A stretch of 52,652 bases of DNA. It comes from Pararhodobacter sp. SW119. Its GTDB lineage: Bacteria > Pseudomonadota > Alphaproteobacteria > Rhodobacterales > Rhodobacteraceae. The stretch spans positions 1-52,652 of the forward strand of contig NZ_JADDJF010000023.1 in the NCBI RefSeq assembly GCF_017811755.1. The letters are read 5' to 3'. This document shows, piece after piece, positions 39,279 through 48,475 of this stretch. The notes beneath the pieces are model-generated. The model searched no databases and was not told the DNA's origin. It saw nothing but the letters and a program-made list of their open reading frames with translations. Numbering within the stretch: the stretch's first letter is position 1; each line of letters opens with the position of its first letter. A program made the position numbers and the translations under genes.

Positions 39279-40433
39279 ATGGCAAAGAAAGATTTCTACG
39301 ATGTGCTGGGGGTGACACGCAGCGCATCGGCCGATGAGATCAAGAAAGCCTATCGCAGCAAGGCCAAGGAACTGCATCCCGACCGCAACGCAGACAACCC
39401 CGGCGCCGAGGCGGCCTTCAAGGAAGTCAACGAGGCCTACGAGGCGCTGAAGGACCCCGAAAAGAAAGCCGCCTACGACCGCTTCGGCCACGCCGCCTTC
39501 GAAGGGGGCATGGGCGGCGGCCCGCGCGGCGCACGCGGCGGCGGCATGCACCCCGGCGCGGATTTCTCCTCGGCCTTCTCGGACGTGTTCGAGGACCTTT
39601 TTGGCGACTTCATGGGCGGCGGGCGCGGCGGCGGACGCCAGCGCGCCAGCCGCGGGTCGGACCTGCGCTACAATCTGCGCGTGACGCTGGAAGAAGCATT
39701 CACCGGCATCCAGAAATCCGTCCGGGTCCCGACCCTGGCCGCCTGCGACGAATGCAACGGCACCGGCGCCGAGGGCGGCGCCGAACCGGTCAGCTGCCCG
39801 ACCTGCGGCGGCATGGGCAAGGTGCGCGCGCAACAGGGCTTCTTCACCATCGAACGCACCTGCCCGACCTGCGGCGGGCTGGGTCAGATCGTCAAGAATC
39901 CCTGCAAGTCCTGCCGCGGCGCCGGCCGGGTTGAAAAGGAACGCACGCTCTCCGTCAACATCCCCGCGGGGGTCGAGACCGGCACCCGCATCCGCCTCTC
40001 GGGCGAAGGCGAGGCCGGGCTGCGCGGCGGACCGCCGGGCGACCTCTATATCTTCATCGAAGTGCGCGAGCATGCGCTCTTCCAGCGCGACGGGCAGGAC
40101 CTGCACTGCCGCGTGCCGATCAGTTTCGCCGCCGCCGCCCTGGGGGGCGAGGTGGAGGTTCCCACGATCGACGGTGGCCGCAGTCGCGTGAAGGTGCCCG
40201 CCGGCAGCCAGACCGGCAAGCAGATGCGCCTGCGCGGCAAGGGGATGCCGGCGCTGCGCGGTGGCGGGCAGGGCGACATGCGGCTGGAACTGGTGGTCGA
40301 GACGCCGGTGAACCTGACCGCGAAGCAGAAGGAACTCATGCGCGAGTTCGAATCGCTCTCGGAGAATAACAACCCCGAGGGGTCGAGCTTTTTCTCCAAG
40401 GTGAAGAGTTTCTGGGACGGCATGACCGGCTGA
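39279..40433 (+). CDS. dnaJ: Chaperone DnaJ (Hsp40)
   Basis: 384 residues. J domain with HPD in ELHPDRN (about residue 33), Gly/Phe-like region rich in GGG/R, four CXXCXGXG zinc motifs ([32 protein letters not shown]), and C-terminal client-binding domains. Co-chaperone that stimulates DnaK ATPase. Located 81 bases after dnaK. Confidence 0.97.
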   Translation: MAKKDFYDVLGVTRSASADEIKKAYRSKAKELHPDRNADNPGAEAAFKEVNEAYEALKDPEKKAAYDRFGHAAFEGGMGGGPRGARGGGMHPGADFSSAFSDVFEDLFGDFMGGGRGGGRQRASRGSDLRYNLRVTLEEAFTGIQKSVRVPTLAACDECNGTGAEGGAEPVSCPTCGGMGKVRAQQGFFTIERTCPTCGGLGQIVKNPCKSCRGAGRVEKERTLSVNIPAGVETGTRIRLSGEGEAGLRGGPPGDLYIFIEVREHALFQRDGQDLHCRVPISFAAAALGGEVEVPTIDGGRSRVKVPAGSQTGKQMRLRGKGMPALRGGGQGDMRLELVVETPVNLTAKQKELMREFESLSENNNPEGSSFFSKVKSFWDGMTG

Positions 40434-40635
40434 ACGCCCACCGTCGTCGATCCCCGCAATCCGCCAAACCAACCCGCCCCGGCGCCGATCCTTCCGCGCC
40501 GACGCCCGCCTACCAGCTTGCTGGAGCGTCCTGACGCCCGCGCCGCGCCGGCTCGCGTCGCGGTCCCGCGCATCGCGCACTTGCACGCGCCCCCCGATCC
40601 GCGCTCACTGCGCCCGCAGCACGAGGGAGCGCGCG

Positions 40636-42645
40636 ATGACCGACACCGCCAGTCCGCAGACAACCCAGGACGCACCGCAGATCCACGACCCGGTCTGGAT
40701 CGAGATGCGCGACGGCACGCGCCTTGCCGCCCGCATCTGGCTGCCGCCTGACGCCGCCACGCGCCCGGTCCCAGCCATCCTCGAATACCTGCCCTATCGC
40801 CGCCGCGACGGCACGCTCGCGCGCGATGAACTGACCCATGCCTGGCTCGCGCGCAACGGCTACGCCGGCGTGCGCGTCGACATCCGCGGCAACGGCGATT
40901 CGGACGGGTTCATGGCGGACGAATATTCCGATCTGGAGCTCGACGACGGCGTGCAGGTGATCGAATGGCTCGCCGCGCAGCCCTGGTGCACCGGCGCGGT
41001 CGGCATGATCGGCATCTCCTGGGGCGGGTTCAACGGGCTGCAGATCGCGCAACTGGCCCCCCCGGCGCTGAAGGCGGCGGTGACGATCTGCTTCACCGAC
41101 GACCGCTACGCCGACGACATCCACTACATGGGCGGGTGCCTGCTGACGGAAAACATGCTCTGGTCGCAGCAGATGCTGGCCTATTCCTCGCGCCCGCCCG
41201 ACCCCGCGATCGTGGGCGACGACTGGCAGCAGATCTGGCGCGAACGGCTCGAGGCGCAGCCGCTGCTGATCGAGACCTGGCTCACCCACCAGCGCCGCGA
41301 CGCCTACTGGCGCCGCGCCTCGGTCTGCGAGGATCTCAGTGCAGTCAAGGCCGCGATCCTCGCCGTCGGCGGCTGGGCCGACGCCTATTCCAACGCCGTG
41401 CCGCGCGTGCTGGCGGGGCTTTCGTCGCCGGTCGCGGGGCTGGTCGGCCCCTGGGCGCACAAATACCCCAACGTCGCCTGGCCCGACCCCGCCATCGGTT
41501 TCCTGGCCGAGGTGAAGGCCTGGTTCGACCGCTACCTGAAGGGCGCGGATGTTCCGGCCGCGCAGGGCTACCGCATGTACATGCTGGACTCCGAGCCCCC
41601 CGCCCGCCGGATGCTGGCGCGCAAGGGGCAATGGATCGCCGAGCCCGCCTGGCCCTCGCGCCGGATCGGCACCCACCGGTTGCACCTGTCGGAAACCGGC
41701 CTCGGCGACGCGGCGGGCGACACGCCCCTGACTGTCGCCAACCCGCAGACCGTGGGGCTGACCGGCCAGCGCTTCTGCCCCGGCATGCGCAGCCTCGACG
41801 AACTCGCCGGCGACCAGGCCCCTGACGACGCGCAGTGCCTGACGCTCGACACCGCCCCGCTCGACGCGGCCTGGGACATCGTCGGCGCCGCCCGCCTGCG
41901 CCTGCGGCTGACCCCCGACCAGGCCACCGGCTTCGTCGTGGCGCGCCTCTGCGACCTGCGCCCCGACGGGACCGTGGCGCTGATCACGCTCGGCGCGCTG
42001 AACCTGACCCACCGCGCCGGCCACGACCGCGTGGACCCCCTGATCCCCGGCGCGCCGGTCGAGGTCGACGTCCAGCTCAACGACATCGCCTACCGCCTGC
42101 CCGCCGGCCACCGCCTGCGACTGGCGCTCTCGACCGCCTACTGGCCGATGCTCTGGCCCTCGGCGGCGCCGCTCAGCCTGCAGGTCGACCCTGCCGGCAG
42201 CCACCTCGACCTGCCGCTGCGCCCGGACCTCGACGCGCCCGCCCCCAGCTTCGGCCCCCCCGAACAGACCCGCGACGGCAGTGCCGCGCAACTCCGCCCC
42301 GAAAGCTTCGAGCGGATCGAGGAGGTGCTGGACGACGGCACCCACCGCCTGCGCCTGATCACCGACGGAGGCCACACCCGCCACGAAAGCACCGGCATGG
42401 AGACCGCCAAGACCATCACCGAGACCTGGGAGATCCATCCCGACGACCCGCTCAGCGCGCGCAACACGGCGCATTGGAGCTTCCACCTCGGCCGCGGCGA
42501 CTGGCGCATCCGCACGGAAACCCGCCACGAGATGACCTGCGACGCCGACAGCTTCCACATCCGCGCCCGCCTCGAGGCCTACGCGGGCGAGGCGCTGGTC
42601 TGCCGACGCGACTGGGACCTGAGCATCCCGCGCGACGGCGTCTGA
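40636..42645 (+). CDS. CocE/NonD family serine hydrolase (S15-like)
   Basis: 669 residues. Alpha/beta-hydrolase with the S15/CocE pattern: nucleophile elbow GISWGGF (about residue 130), an Asp in GGWADAYS and the His in GPWAHKYP; the C-terminal jelly-roll (X-Pro dipeptidyl-peptidase C-terminal-like) starts near residue 400. Members cleave X-Pro peptides, beta-lactam side chains or esters; the substrate here is unknown. Ribosome site GAGGGAG precedes ATG. It opens the cluster of regulator, peptide importer and dipeptidase. A GCGTCCTGACGC site lies about 100 bases upstream (40526-40537). Confidence 0.88.
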   Translation: MTDTASPQTTQDAPQIHDPVWIEMRDGTRLAARIWLPPDAATRPVPAILEYLPYRRRDGTLARDELTHAWLARNGYAGVRVDIRGNGDSDGFMADEYSDLELDDGVQVIEWLAAQPWCTGAVGMIGISWGGFNGLQIAQLAPPALKAAVTICFTDDRYADDIHYMGGCLLTENMLWSQQMLAYSSRPPDPAIVGDDWQQIWRERLEAQPLLIETWLTHQRRDAYWRRASVCEDLSAVKAAILAVGGWADAYSNAVPRVLAGLSSPVAGLVGPWAHKYPNVAWPDPAIGFLAEVKAWFDRYLKGADVPAAQGYRMYMLDSEPPARRMLARKGQWIAEPAWPSRRIGTHRLHLSETGLGDAAGDTPLTVANPQTVGLTGQRFCPGMRSLDELAGDQAPDDAQCLTLDTAPLDAAWDIVGAARLRLRLTPDQATGFVVARLCDLRPDGTVALITLGALNLTHRAGHDRVDPLIPGAPVEVDVQLNDIAYRLPAGHRLRLALSTAYWPMLWPSAAPLSLQVDPAGSHLDLPLRPDLDAPAPSFGPPEQTRDGSAAQLRPESFERIEEVLDDGTHRLRLITDGGHTRHESTGMETAKTITETWEIHPDDPLSARNTAHWSFHLGRGDWRIRTETRHEMTCDADSFHIRARLEAYAGEALVCRRDWDLSIPRDGV

Positions 42646-42814
42646 GGGGGAAAGGGCGGGGGCAACGGCACGGGGGTGACGGAGGTTCTCCCGCCCCTCG
42701 TCAGGCTGTGCGCGTTCCGCACAACCTTCCTCGCGTTGGGCCGGGCGCCGCGCGCTGCGCGCGCGGCGAAAAAAGGCCACGCCGCCAAGTGCGGGTCACT
42801 CCCACCCCCTCCGA

Positions 42815-42885
42815 CTTCATCTGTCCGAAAATATCCCGGGGGGTGAATTGGCCTAGCCAAGAGGGGGGCAGCGCCCCCTTGCCCG
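42815..42885. repeat. Dispersed two-hairpin intergenic repeat, copy 2
   Basis: CTTCATCTGTCC, AAATATCCCGGGG, then a stem TTGGC-CTA-GCCAA, then GGGGGC-AGC-GCCCCC (42864-42878) and TTGCC. Matches copy 1 at 22698-22766 outside the inner stem. It lies in the 459-base gap between the hydrolase and the regulator, which otherwise has no gene. Confidence 0.8.
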
Positions 42886-42951
42886 CCTCCGTCAAAGCAC
42901 GACGCCGGCGGGCGCAGTCCTTTCCAAATCCCTGCCGCACCGTTCGGAACT

Positions 42952-43006
42952 GCCATACGCTTGCCATACGCTTGCCAGCCGCTTGCCATACACTTTCCAG
43001 CACCCT
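42952..43006 (-). repeat. 11-bp direct repeat array, locus 2
   Basis: Five contiguous 11-base units on the plus strand: GCCATACGCTT twice, GCCAGCCGCTT, GCCATACACTT and a degenerate TCCAGCACCCT. This is the reverse complement of the unit at 12429-12472. It lies 100-150 bases upstream of the XRE regulator start. Confidence 0.8.
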
Positions 43007-43041
43007 GCCGGCGCCGGCCCCGGCACCGATCCGCGCGGTGG

Positions 43042-43100
43042 AGCGGACGCGACCTGACGCGATTTGACTTGCAACGCGGCCGTTAGTGCGTCAGCATCGC
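43042..43100 (+). promoter_or_regulatory. Regulator promoter element with 10-bp spaced TGAC repeats
   Basis: Contains AGCGGACGC, ATTTG, GCAACGC and GTCAGCATCGC in the same order as 12476-12529. Within it (G/T)GAC half-sites recur every 10 bases (43046, 43055 and 43065 region), and an inverted GCGTCA lies at 43088-43093, 12 bases before the regulator start. The 15-mer GACGCGACCTGACGC (43046-43060) recurs exactly at 43936-43950. Likely an autoregulatory operator. Confidence 0.6.
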
Positions 43101-43104
43101 GCCC

Positions 43105-43929
43105 ATGCCGGACACGCTGGTGCGCAACCTCAAGCTGATGTGCAGCTACGCCCCCTCGATTTCCGAGGCCTGCCGGGCGATGGGCATCAACCGCCAGCAG
43201 TTCACCAAATACCTCAACGGCAGCGCCCGCCCCTCGGCCCGCAACCTGCGCCGGATCTGCGACTATTTCGGCGTCGAGGAGGAGGAGCTGGCGCTGCCCC
43301 CCGGCCGGTTCTCCGAGATCGTCTCGCTGCGTCCGCGCGCGCGTCACCTGATCCGCGCGCTGGGTCCGGCGGCAAGCCATATCGACCGGATGTTCACCAC
43401 CTCGGTCGACAGCCTGCGGCCCTATTGCGGCTACTACCACTACTACTACTACACCCCCAGCCGGCCCGGCATGATCCGCCGGTCGCTCTTGCGGATCAGC
43501 GCCTACAAGGGCGTCTACTACACCTGTTTGTGCGAGCGTATCCAGCCGACCGAGACGCCGCTGGGCCGGTCGCATTTCGTCCGCTATGTCGGCGTCGCGG
43601 TGATGCTGGGCGGGCGCATATTCATCGTCGACCACAACGCCCGCGCGCTGCGCTCGCTGTCGCAGACGATCCTCTTTCCCGCCGCCACCGAGGAGCCGCA
43701 GTTCCTGACCGGCATGACGCTGGGCGTGCAGGGACGCAGCGCCCGTGCGCCCTTCGCCGCGCAGGTCTTCCTGGAATACTTGGGCGCGCGCACCAGCACC
43801 CATCGCGCCATGCGCGCCACCGGCGTCTTCGACCCCGACAGCCCCGACCTGCCGCGCCACGTCGCCCGCATGCTGGCGGTCGGCGGTGCCGGGATGCACA
43901 TGATGACCGCCATCGAACTGCCCGCCTGA
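43105..43929 (+). CDS. XRE-type regulator with tyrosine-rich motif
   Basis: 274 residues. An N-terminal helix-turn-helix (SISEACRAMGINRQQFTKYLNG, residues about 18-40) of the Xre/Cro type. The rest is a ligand- or dimer-type domain without a common name, marked by CGYYHYYYYTPS (108-119) and several conserved-looking basic and aromatic residues. I recall similar proteins next to peptide or opine ABC transporters in alphaproteobacteria but cannot name a family. No obvious ribosome site precedes ATG at 43105, so leaderless or weak translation is possible. It sits between the hydrolase and the importer operon and has matching 15-bp sites on both sides. Confidence 0.75.
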   Translation: MPDTLVRNLKLMCSYAPSISEACRAMGINRQQFTKYLNGSARPSARNLRRICDYFGVEEEELALPPGRFSEIVSLRPRARHLIRALGPAASHIDRMFTTSVDSLRPYCGYYHYYYYTPSRPGMIRRSLLRISAYKGVYYTCLCERIQPTETPLGRSHFVRYVGVAVMLGGRIFIVDHNARALRSLSQTILFPAATEEPQFLTGMTLGVQGRSARAPFAAQVFLEYLGARTSTHRAMRATGVFDPDSPDLPRHVARMLAVGGAGMHMMTAIELPA

Positions 43930-43934
43930 CCCCC

Positions 43935-43963
43935 TGACGCGACCTGACGCCCCCACAGCGTCA
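43935..43963 (+). promoter_or_regulatory. Candidate operator upstream of the peptide importer
   Basis: TGACGCGACC-TGACGC (43935-43950): two TGACGC half-sites in direct orientation 10 bases apart, then an inverted GCGTCA (43958-43963). The core 15-mer matches 43046-43060 exactly. It ends 125 bases before the importer's first gene. Confidence 0.6.
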
Positions 43964-44088
43964 GAAGCCTGCCCCTGATCCCAAGAACACCCTTGCCCGA
44001 TCCCCACCCCCATCCGCAGGATAGACCCACGACGGGGCCCAACCCCGCACCACGGCTGTTGACCCCTCACGCCAACCGGGAGCTACCG

Positions 44089-45666
44089 ATGACCCACGCC
44101 ATACCCCGCCACCTCTTTCCCGCTGCGACGCGCCGCCAGTTCCTGGCCGGGACCGCCGCGCTGGGCACCCTCAGCCTGCTGCCTGTCGTCGCCTGGGCGC
44201 AGGATGGCCGGCTGAACGTCCGCGCCTATCTGGAACCCGACGACTACGACCCGCTCGACGCCTCGGGCTTTCTGGAGGAACTGCTCTACGGCTGCATCTA
44301 CCGCAAGCTGATCCAGTACGTCCCCGGCGACGAATGGGACTGGCAGCTGGACCTGGCCGAGTCGATCGAGCAGACCAGCCCGACGACGATCGAATTTCGC
44401 CTGAAGGAAGGCCAGATGTGGTCCGACGGTTTTGGCGAGATTACCGCCGAGGACGTGAAATTCTCGCTCGACCGCCATATGGTCGAGGAGAACAACTCCC
44501 GCATCAAGCCCGACCTCGGCACCTTCACCCATGTCGAGGTGACCGGCACCCACACCGGCATCATCCATATGGAGCGTCCGTTCGCGCCGATGTGGACCAT
44601 CGCGCTGCCCTACCTGGCCGGCACGATCATCTGCAAGGAGGCGGTCGAAGCCGCCGGCGGCAAGATCACCACCGCCATCCCGCCCGCCGTCTGCGGCCCC
44701 TACCGCGTCGTCGAGCACCGCCTGGGCGAGCGCTGGGTGCTGGAGCGCAACCCAGACTTCTCGGGCGAGCCCGCCGACTTCGAGCGCGTGGACCTGATCG
44801 TAATCGTCGATGAGGCCGCCGCCGAGATCGCCCGCGAAGCCGGCGATGTCGATTTCACCGCGATCGGCCCGGCCTCGGTCGCGCGGCTGCAGGACAGCCC
44901 GCCGGAGGGGATGCAGCTGTCGGTGCATCCGGCCCTCTTCTACACTTGGGTCGGGCTCAACATGGAGCACCCGAAGTTCGAGGACGAGCGCGTGCGCCGG
45001 GCGATCATGCACGCCATCGACGTCCCCTCGATCCTGCAGGCAGCCTATTTCGACGTGGCCGAACCCGCGACCGGGATCATCGCGCCCGGCCTGATCGGCC
45101 ACCGGCCCGAAACGATGATCCCGCCGCAGGCCGATTTCGCCCGCGCCCGCGAACTGCTGGACGAGGCCGGCGTCGACACGCTGCAGATCAACATCGACGT
45201 GCTCAACAACGTCACCCACACCACCGCGGCGCAGGTGATGCAGGCGATGATGGCGCAGGCCGGGATCGAGCTGAACATCACCGTCCACGAGGGCGGCTCG
45301 TTCTGGAGCCTCGGTGTCGCCGCCGACGGCGACCGCTGGCAGGATCTGGAGCTGACCATCAAGCAATTCTCGATGACGCCGGACCCCTATTACGCGACCG
45401 CCTGGTTCGTCACCGACCAGATTGGCGACTGGAACTGGGAACAGTTCTCGAACGAGGAGTTCGATCGCCTGCACGAGGAGGCACTGAGCGAGACCGACCC
45501 CGACCGCCGCGACGAGATGTACCGCCGGATGCAGGACCTGATGGAGGAATCCGGCGCCTACCGGTTTATCACGCATGGCGTGACCGCGAACCTCTATGCC
45601 GACAGCATCGTCCCGGCGACACGGCCTGACGGGCTGCCGCTGGTGCAGTTCTTCCGCCGCGCCTGA
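44089..45666 (+). CDS. Peptide-type ABC transporter substrate-binding protein (family 5)
   Basis: 525 residues. A Tat-like signal (TRRQFLAGTAALGTLSLLPVVAWA) sends a folded protein to the periplasm. The SBP_bac_5 features are visible: LAESIEQTSPTTIEFRLKEGQMWSDG, TAEDVKFSLDR, GPYRVVEH, and the VRRAIMHAID segment. Family 5 proteins bind di/oligopeptides, nickel, opines or other polar compounds; substrate not predictable. Start at 44089 has GGGAG. First gene of the five-protein importer, followed by an intercistronic stem-loop. Confidence 0.92.
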   Translation: MTHAIPRHLFPAATRRQFLAGTAALGTLSLLPVVAWAQDGRLNVRAYLEPDDYDPLDASGFLEELLYGCIYRKLIQYVPGDEWDWQLDLAESIEQTSPTTIEFRLKEGQMWSDGFGEITAEDVKFSLDRHMVEENNSRIKPDLGTFTHVEVTGTHTGIIHMERPFAPMWTIALPYLAGTIICKEAVEAAGGKITTAIPPAVCGPYRVVEHRLGERWVLERNPDFSGEPADFERVDLIVIVDEAAAEIAREAGDVDFTAIGPASVARLQDSPPEGMQLSVHPALFYTWVGLNMEHPKFEDERVRRAIMHAIDVPSILQAAYFDVAEPATGIIAPGLIGHRPETMIPPQADFARARELLDEAGVDTLQINIDVLNNVTHTTAAQVMQAMMAQAGIELNITVHEGGSFWSLGVAADGDRWQDLELTIKQFSMTPDPYYATAWFVTDQIGDWNWEQFSNEEFDRLHEEALSETDPDRRDEMYRRMQDLMEESGAYRFITHGVTANLYADSIVPATRPDGLPLVQFFRRA

Positions 45667-45671
45667 GACAG

Positions 45672-45703
45672 GGCCCCGGCGCGACTGATTCCGCGCCGGG
45701 GCC
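45672..45703 (+). terminator. Intercistronic stem-loop after the binding-protein gene
   Basis: Perfect 12-bp arms GGCCCCGGCGCG / CGCGCCGGGGCC with an 8-base loop, no T tract. Such structures commonly protect the binding-protein mRNA and reduce read-through into the permease genes. Confidence 0.7.
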
Positions 45704-45717
45704 GGCCCTGACCCCGC

Positions 45718-46662
45718 ATGCTCCGCTATACCTTCCAGCGCATCGTCCTCGCGCTCGCGATCGTCTTCTTCGCGATCTCGGCGCTCTATACGGTGATGAT
45801 CACGCTTCCGGGCGACCCAACAACCGTGCTGCTCGGCCCCCGCGCCACGGCCGAGATCCGCGCCGACTTCCGCGAGCGCATGGGCCTCGACAACCCCGTC
45901 TACGTCCAGATCGCCCAGTTCTGGGGCCGCATCCTGACGGGCGACATGGGCACCGACTTCAACCGCAACCGCCCGGTGGCCGAGGCCGTGCTCAACGCGC
46001 TGCCGCACACCATGGCGCTGGTCTTCGGCGCGATCTTCTGGTCGGCGACGCTGGGCATCCTGCTCGGCGCCTTTTCGGCCGACAACCGGGGCAGCTGGCT
46101 CGACCGCATCTCGGGCGTTCTGTCGGTCGCGTTCATCGCCGCCCCCTCCTTTGTCGTCGCGCTCTATTCGCTGCTGGTCTTCTCGGTCTGGCTGCGCTGG
46201 TTCCCGACCATCGGCGCGGGCGAGCCCGGCGACATCATGAGCCGCCTTTATCACCTCGCCCTGCCCTCCTTCGCCATCGGCCTCGCCTGGGTCGGCTACG
46301 TCGCGCGCATCGTCCGCGCCTCGATGCTCGAGGCGTTGGGCGAAAACTACATCCGCACCGCCCGCGCCTTCGGCCTGCCGCGCCGGACGGTCATCTACAA
46401 CTACGCCCTGCGCGTGGCGATCCTGCCCGCCGTGCAGGTCCTCGGCGTCGGCATCGGCGGCATGCTCTCCAGCGCCGTCTTCGCCGAGATCGTGTTTTCG
46501 CGCCCCGGCCTCGGCTCGCTCATCTACGACAGCGTCTCGGGGCGCAACTATCCCGTCGTCATGGGCTCGATGCTGGTCGCCATCGGCTTCTTCGTCACCT
46601 GCGCGCTGATCGCCGACCTGATCAACGCCGCCCTCGACCCGCGGCACAGGTCCAAGGCATGA
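45718..46662 (+). CDS. ABC transporter permease (DppB type)
   Basis: 314 residues, six membrane segments. The N-terminal GDPTTVLLGP...ERMGLDNPVYVQ loop is characteristic of DppB/OppB. The EAA loop MLEALGENYIRTARAFGLPRRTVIYNYALR is intact and contacts the ATPases. Stop overlaps the next gene start (ATGA). Confidence 0.94.
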   Translation: MLRYTFQRIVLALAIVFFAISALYTVMITLPGDPTTVLLGPRATAEIRADFRERMGLDNPVYVQIAQFWGRILTGDMGTDFNRNRPVAEAVLNALPHTMALVFGAIFWSATLGILLGAFSADNRGSWLDRISGVLSVAFIAAPSFVVALYSLLVFSVWLRWFPTIGAGEPGDIMSRLYHLALPSFAIGLAWVGYVARIVRASMLEALGENYIRTARAFGLPRRTVIYNYALRVAILPAVQVLGVGIGGMLSSAVFAEIVFSRPGLGSLIYDSVSGRNYPVVMGSMLVAIGFFVTCALIADLINAALDPRHRSKA

Positions 46663-47507
46663 ACGCCTTTCGCCACACGCTTCTCGGCCGGCTGCTGGCC
46701 GATCCGCTGGCCGTCTTCGCACTGGCGATCGTCACGCTGCTCGTCGTCTCGGCAATCTTCGCCGATGTCATCGCCCCGCATGATCCCACGGCGATGAACC
46801 TCGTGGACCGCTTTGCGACCCCATCGACGACCTACTGGATGGGCACCGACAACCTCGGCCGCGACACCTTCTCGCGCCTGCTGCAGGGCGGGCGGATCGC
46901 GCTTTACGTCGCCCTCACCGCCGTCACCATCTCCGGCCTGATCGGCCTGATCCTCGGGATGCTGGCGGGTTTCGGGCCGCGCTGGCTGGACAACGCGCTT
47001 CTCTTCTTCTTCGACACGCTCCGCGCCTATCCGACGATCATCCTCGCGCTCGCACTCGCCGCGCTGATGCCGCGCGGCCTCGGCACCGTCATCATCGTCG
47101 TCGTCATCACCTCGTTCGCCGAATACGGCCGGGTCGTGCGCACGCAGACGCTGTCCCTCAAGAACTCCGAATTCATCCTGGCCGAGCGCGCGATGGGCGC
47201 CTCCTTCGCGCGCATCGTCTTTCACCACATCCTGCCCAACGTGCTGGGTCCCTTCTTCATCCTCGCCGCCATGAACCTGCCCGTCGTCATCACCATCGAA
47301 GCCGGCATGAGCTTTCTCGGCATCGGCGTCCCGCCCGGCACGCCAAGCTGGGGCGCAACGCTGAAGGACGGGTTCGACTACATCCGCACCACCCCCTGGA
47401 TTCTCCTCTCGGGCGGGCTGCCCCTGATCCTCGCCACCGTCGGCTTCACCTTCCTGGGCGAGGCTTTGCGCGACCAGCTCGACCCCAGGCTGAGGAAGAC
47501 CCGATGA
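46659..47507 (+). CDS. ABC transporter permease (DppC type)
   Basis: 282 residues, DppC/OppC-type: HDPTAMNLVDRFATPSTTYWMGTDNLGRDTFSRLLQGGRIAL at the N-terminus, EAA loop FILAERAMGASFARIVFHHILPN and the GMSFLGIGVPPGTPSWG segment. 4-base overlaps on both sides indicate coupled translation with the partner permease and ATPase. Confidence 0.94.
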   Translation: MNAFRHTLLGRLLADPLAVFALAIVTLLVVSAIFADVIAPHDPTAMNLVDRFATPSTTYWMGTDNLGRDTFSRLLQGGRIALYVALTAVTISGLIGLILGMLAGFGPRWLDNALLFFFDTLRAYPTIILALALAALMPRGLGTVIIVVVITSFAEYGRVVRTQTLSLKNSEFILAERAMGASFARIVFHHILPNVLGPFFILAAMNLPVVITIEAGMSFLGIGVPPGTPSWGATLKDGFDYIRTTPWILLSGGLPLILATVGFTFLGEALRDQLDPRLRKTR

Positions 47508-48475
47508 CCGCCGCCCTGCAGATCGACGACCTGACGGTCCACTACGCCACCCGCGAAGGCGCGCTGCAGGCCCTGCGCGACGTGTCGATCACCGTGCCCG
47601 AGGGGAAAATCGTCGGCGTCGTGGGCGAATCCGGCTGCGGGAAATCCACCCTCATCAACGCGCTCCTGCAACTCCTGCCCGAAAACGCCACCCTCCCCGC
47701 CGGCCGCATCACGCTGGAGGGCGAGGATGTCACCCACGCCTCCACCCGCCGCCTGCGCCAGATGCGCGGGCAGGAGATGTCGGTCATCTTCCAGGACCCG
47801 ATGACGTCGCTCAACCCGGTCCTCAGCATCGGCCGGCAGATGCGCGACATCCAGTATCGCCAGCCCGGCAACCGCACTGAGAAGGACCGCCGCTCCGCCA
47901 ACATGCTGGGCCGCGTCGGCATCCCCGACCCGGTCGGCAAGCTCTCCGCCTACCCGCACGAGTTGTCCGGCGGCATGCGCCAGCGCGTCGCCATCGCCAT
48001 GGCCGCGCTGATGCGCCCCCGCGTGCTGATCGCGGACGAGCCGACCACGGCGCTCGACGCCACGCTTGAAGTGCAGATCATAGAACTGCTGAAAGAGATC
48101 CAGCGCGAGATCGGCTGCGCCATCCTCTTCATCTCGCACCACCTCGGCGTCATCGCTGAACTCTGCGACCGCGTCGTGGTCATGTACGCCGGCGTCGCGG
48201 TCGAGGAGGGGCCGGTCGAGGACGTCTTCCTCCGCCCCGGGCACCCCTACACGATCAAGCTGATCGAATGCGACCCGGGCAGGCTGAAGGTGCGCGTGGC
48301 CGACCTGCCCTCGATCCCCGGCAGCCTGCCCGACCTGACCGACCCGCCCGCCGGCTGCATCTTCCAGGACCGCTGCGAGCGCGCCACCGAAATCTGCGCC
48401 ACGCCACCCCCGCGCGCGCCCCAGCGACCCGGCCACTGGGCCGCCTGCCACCATTCCGGGCCGGAGGGCTCGTGA
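47504..48475 (+). CDS. ABC transporter ATPase 1 (DppD type)
   Basis: 323 residues. Walker A GESGCGKST, signature LSGGMRQRVA, Walker B VLIADEPTTALD. The C-terminal oligopeptide/dipeptide extension has the four-cysteine pattern (GCIFQDRCERATEIC and a later C); in some Dpp/Opp ATPases such cysteines hold a [4Fe-4S] cluster. The stop codon overlaps the ATG of a small ORF (TGATG at 48473-48477). Confidence 0.94.
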   Translation: MTAALQIDDLTVHYATREGALQALRDVSITVPEGKIVGVVGESGCGKSTLINALLQLLPENATLPAGRITLEGEDVTHASTRRLRQMRGQEMSVIFQDPMTSLNPVLSIGRQMRDIQYRQPGNRTEKDRRSANMLGRVGIPDPVGKLSAYPHELSGGMRQRVAIAMAALMRPRVLIADEPTTALDATLEVQIIELLKEIQREIGCAILFISHHLGVIAELCDRVVVMYAGVAVEEGPVEDVFLRPGHPYTIKLIECDPGRLKVRVADLPSIPGSLPDLTDPPAGCIFQDRCERATEICATPPPRAPQRPGHWAACHHSGPEGS

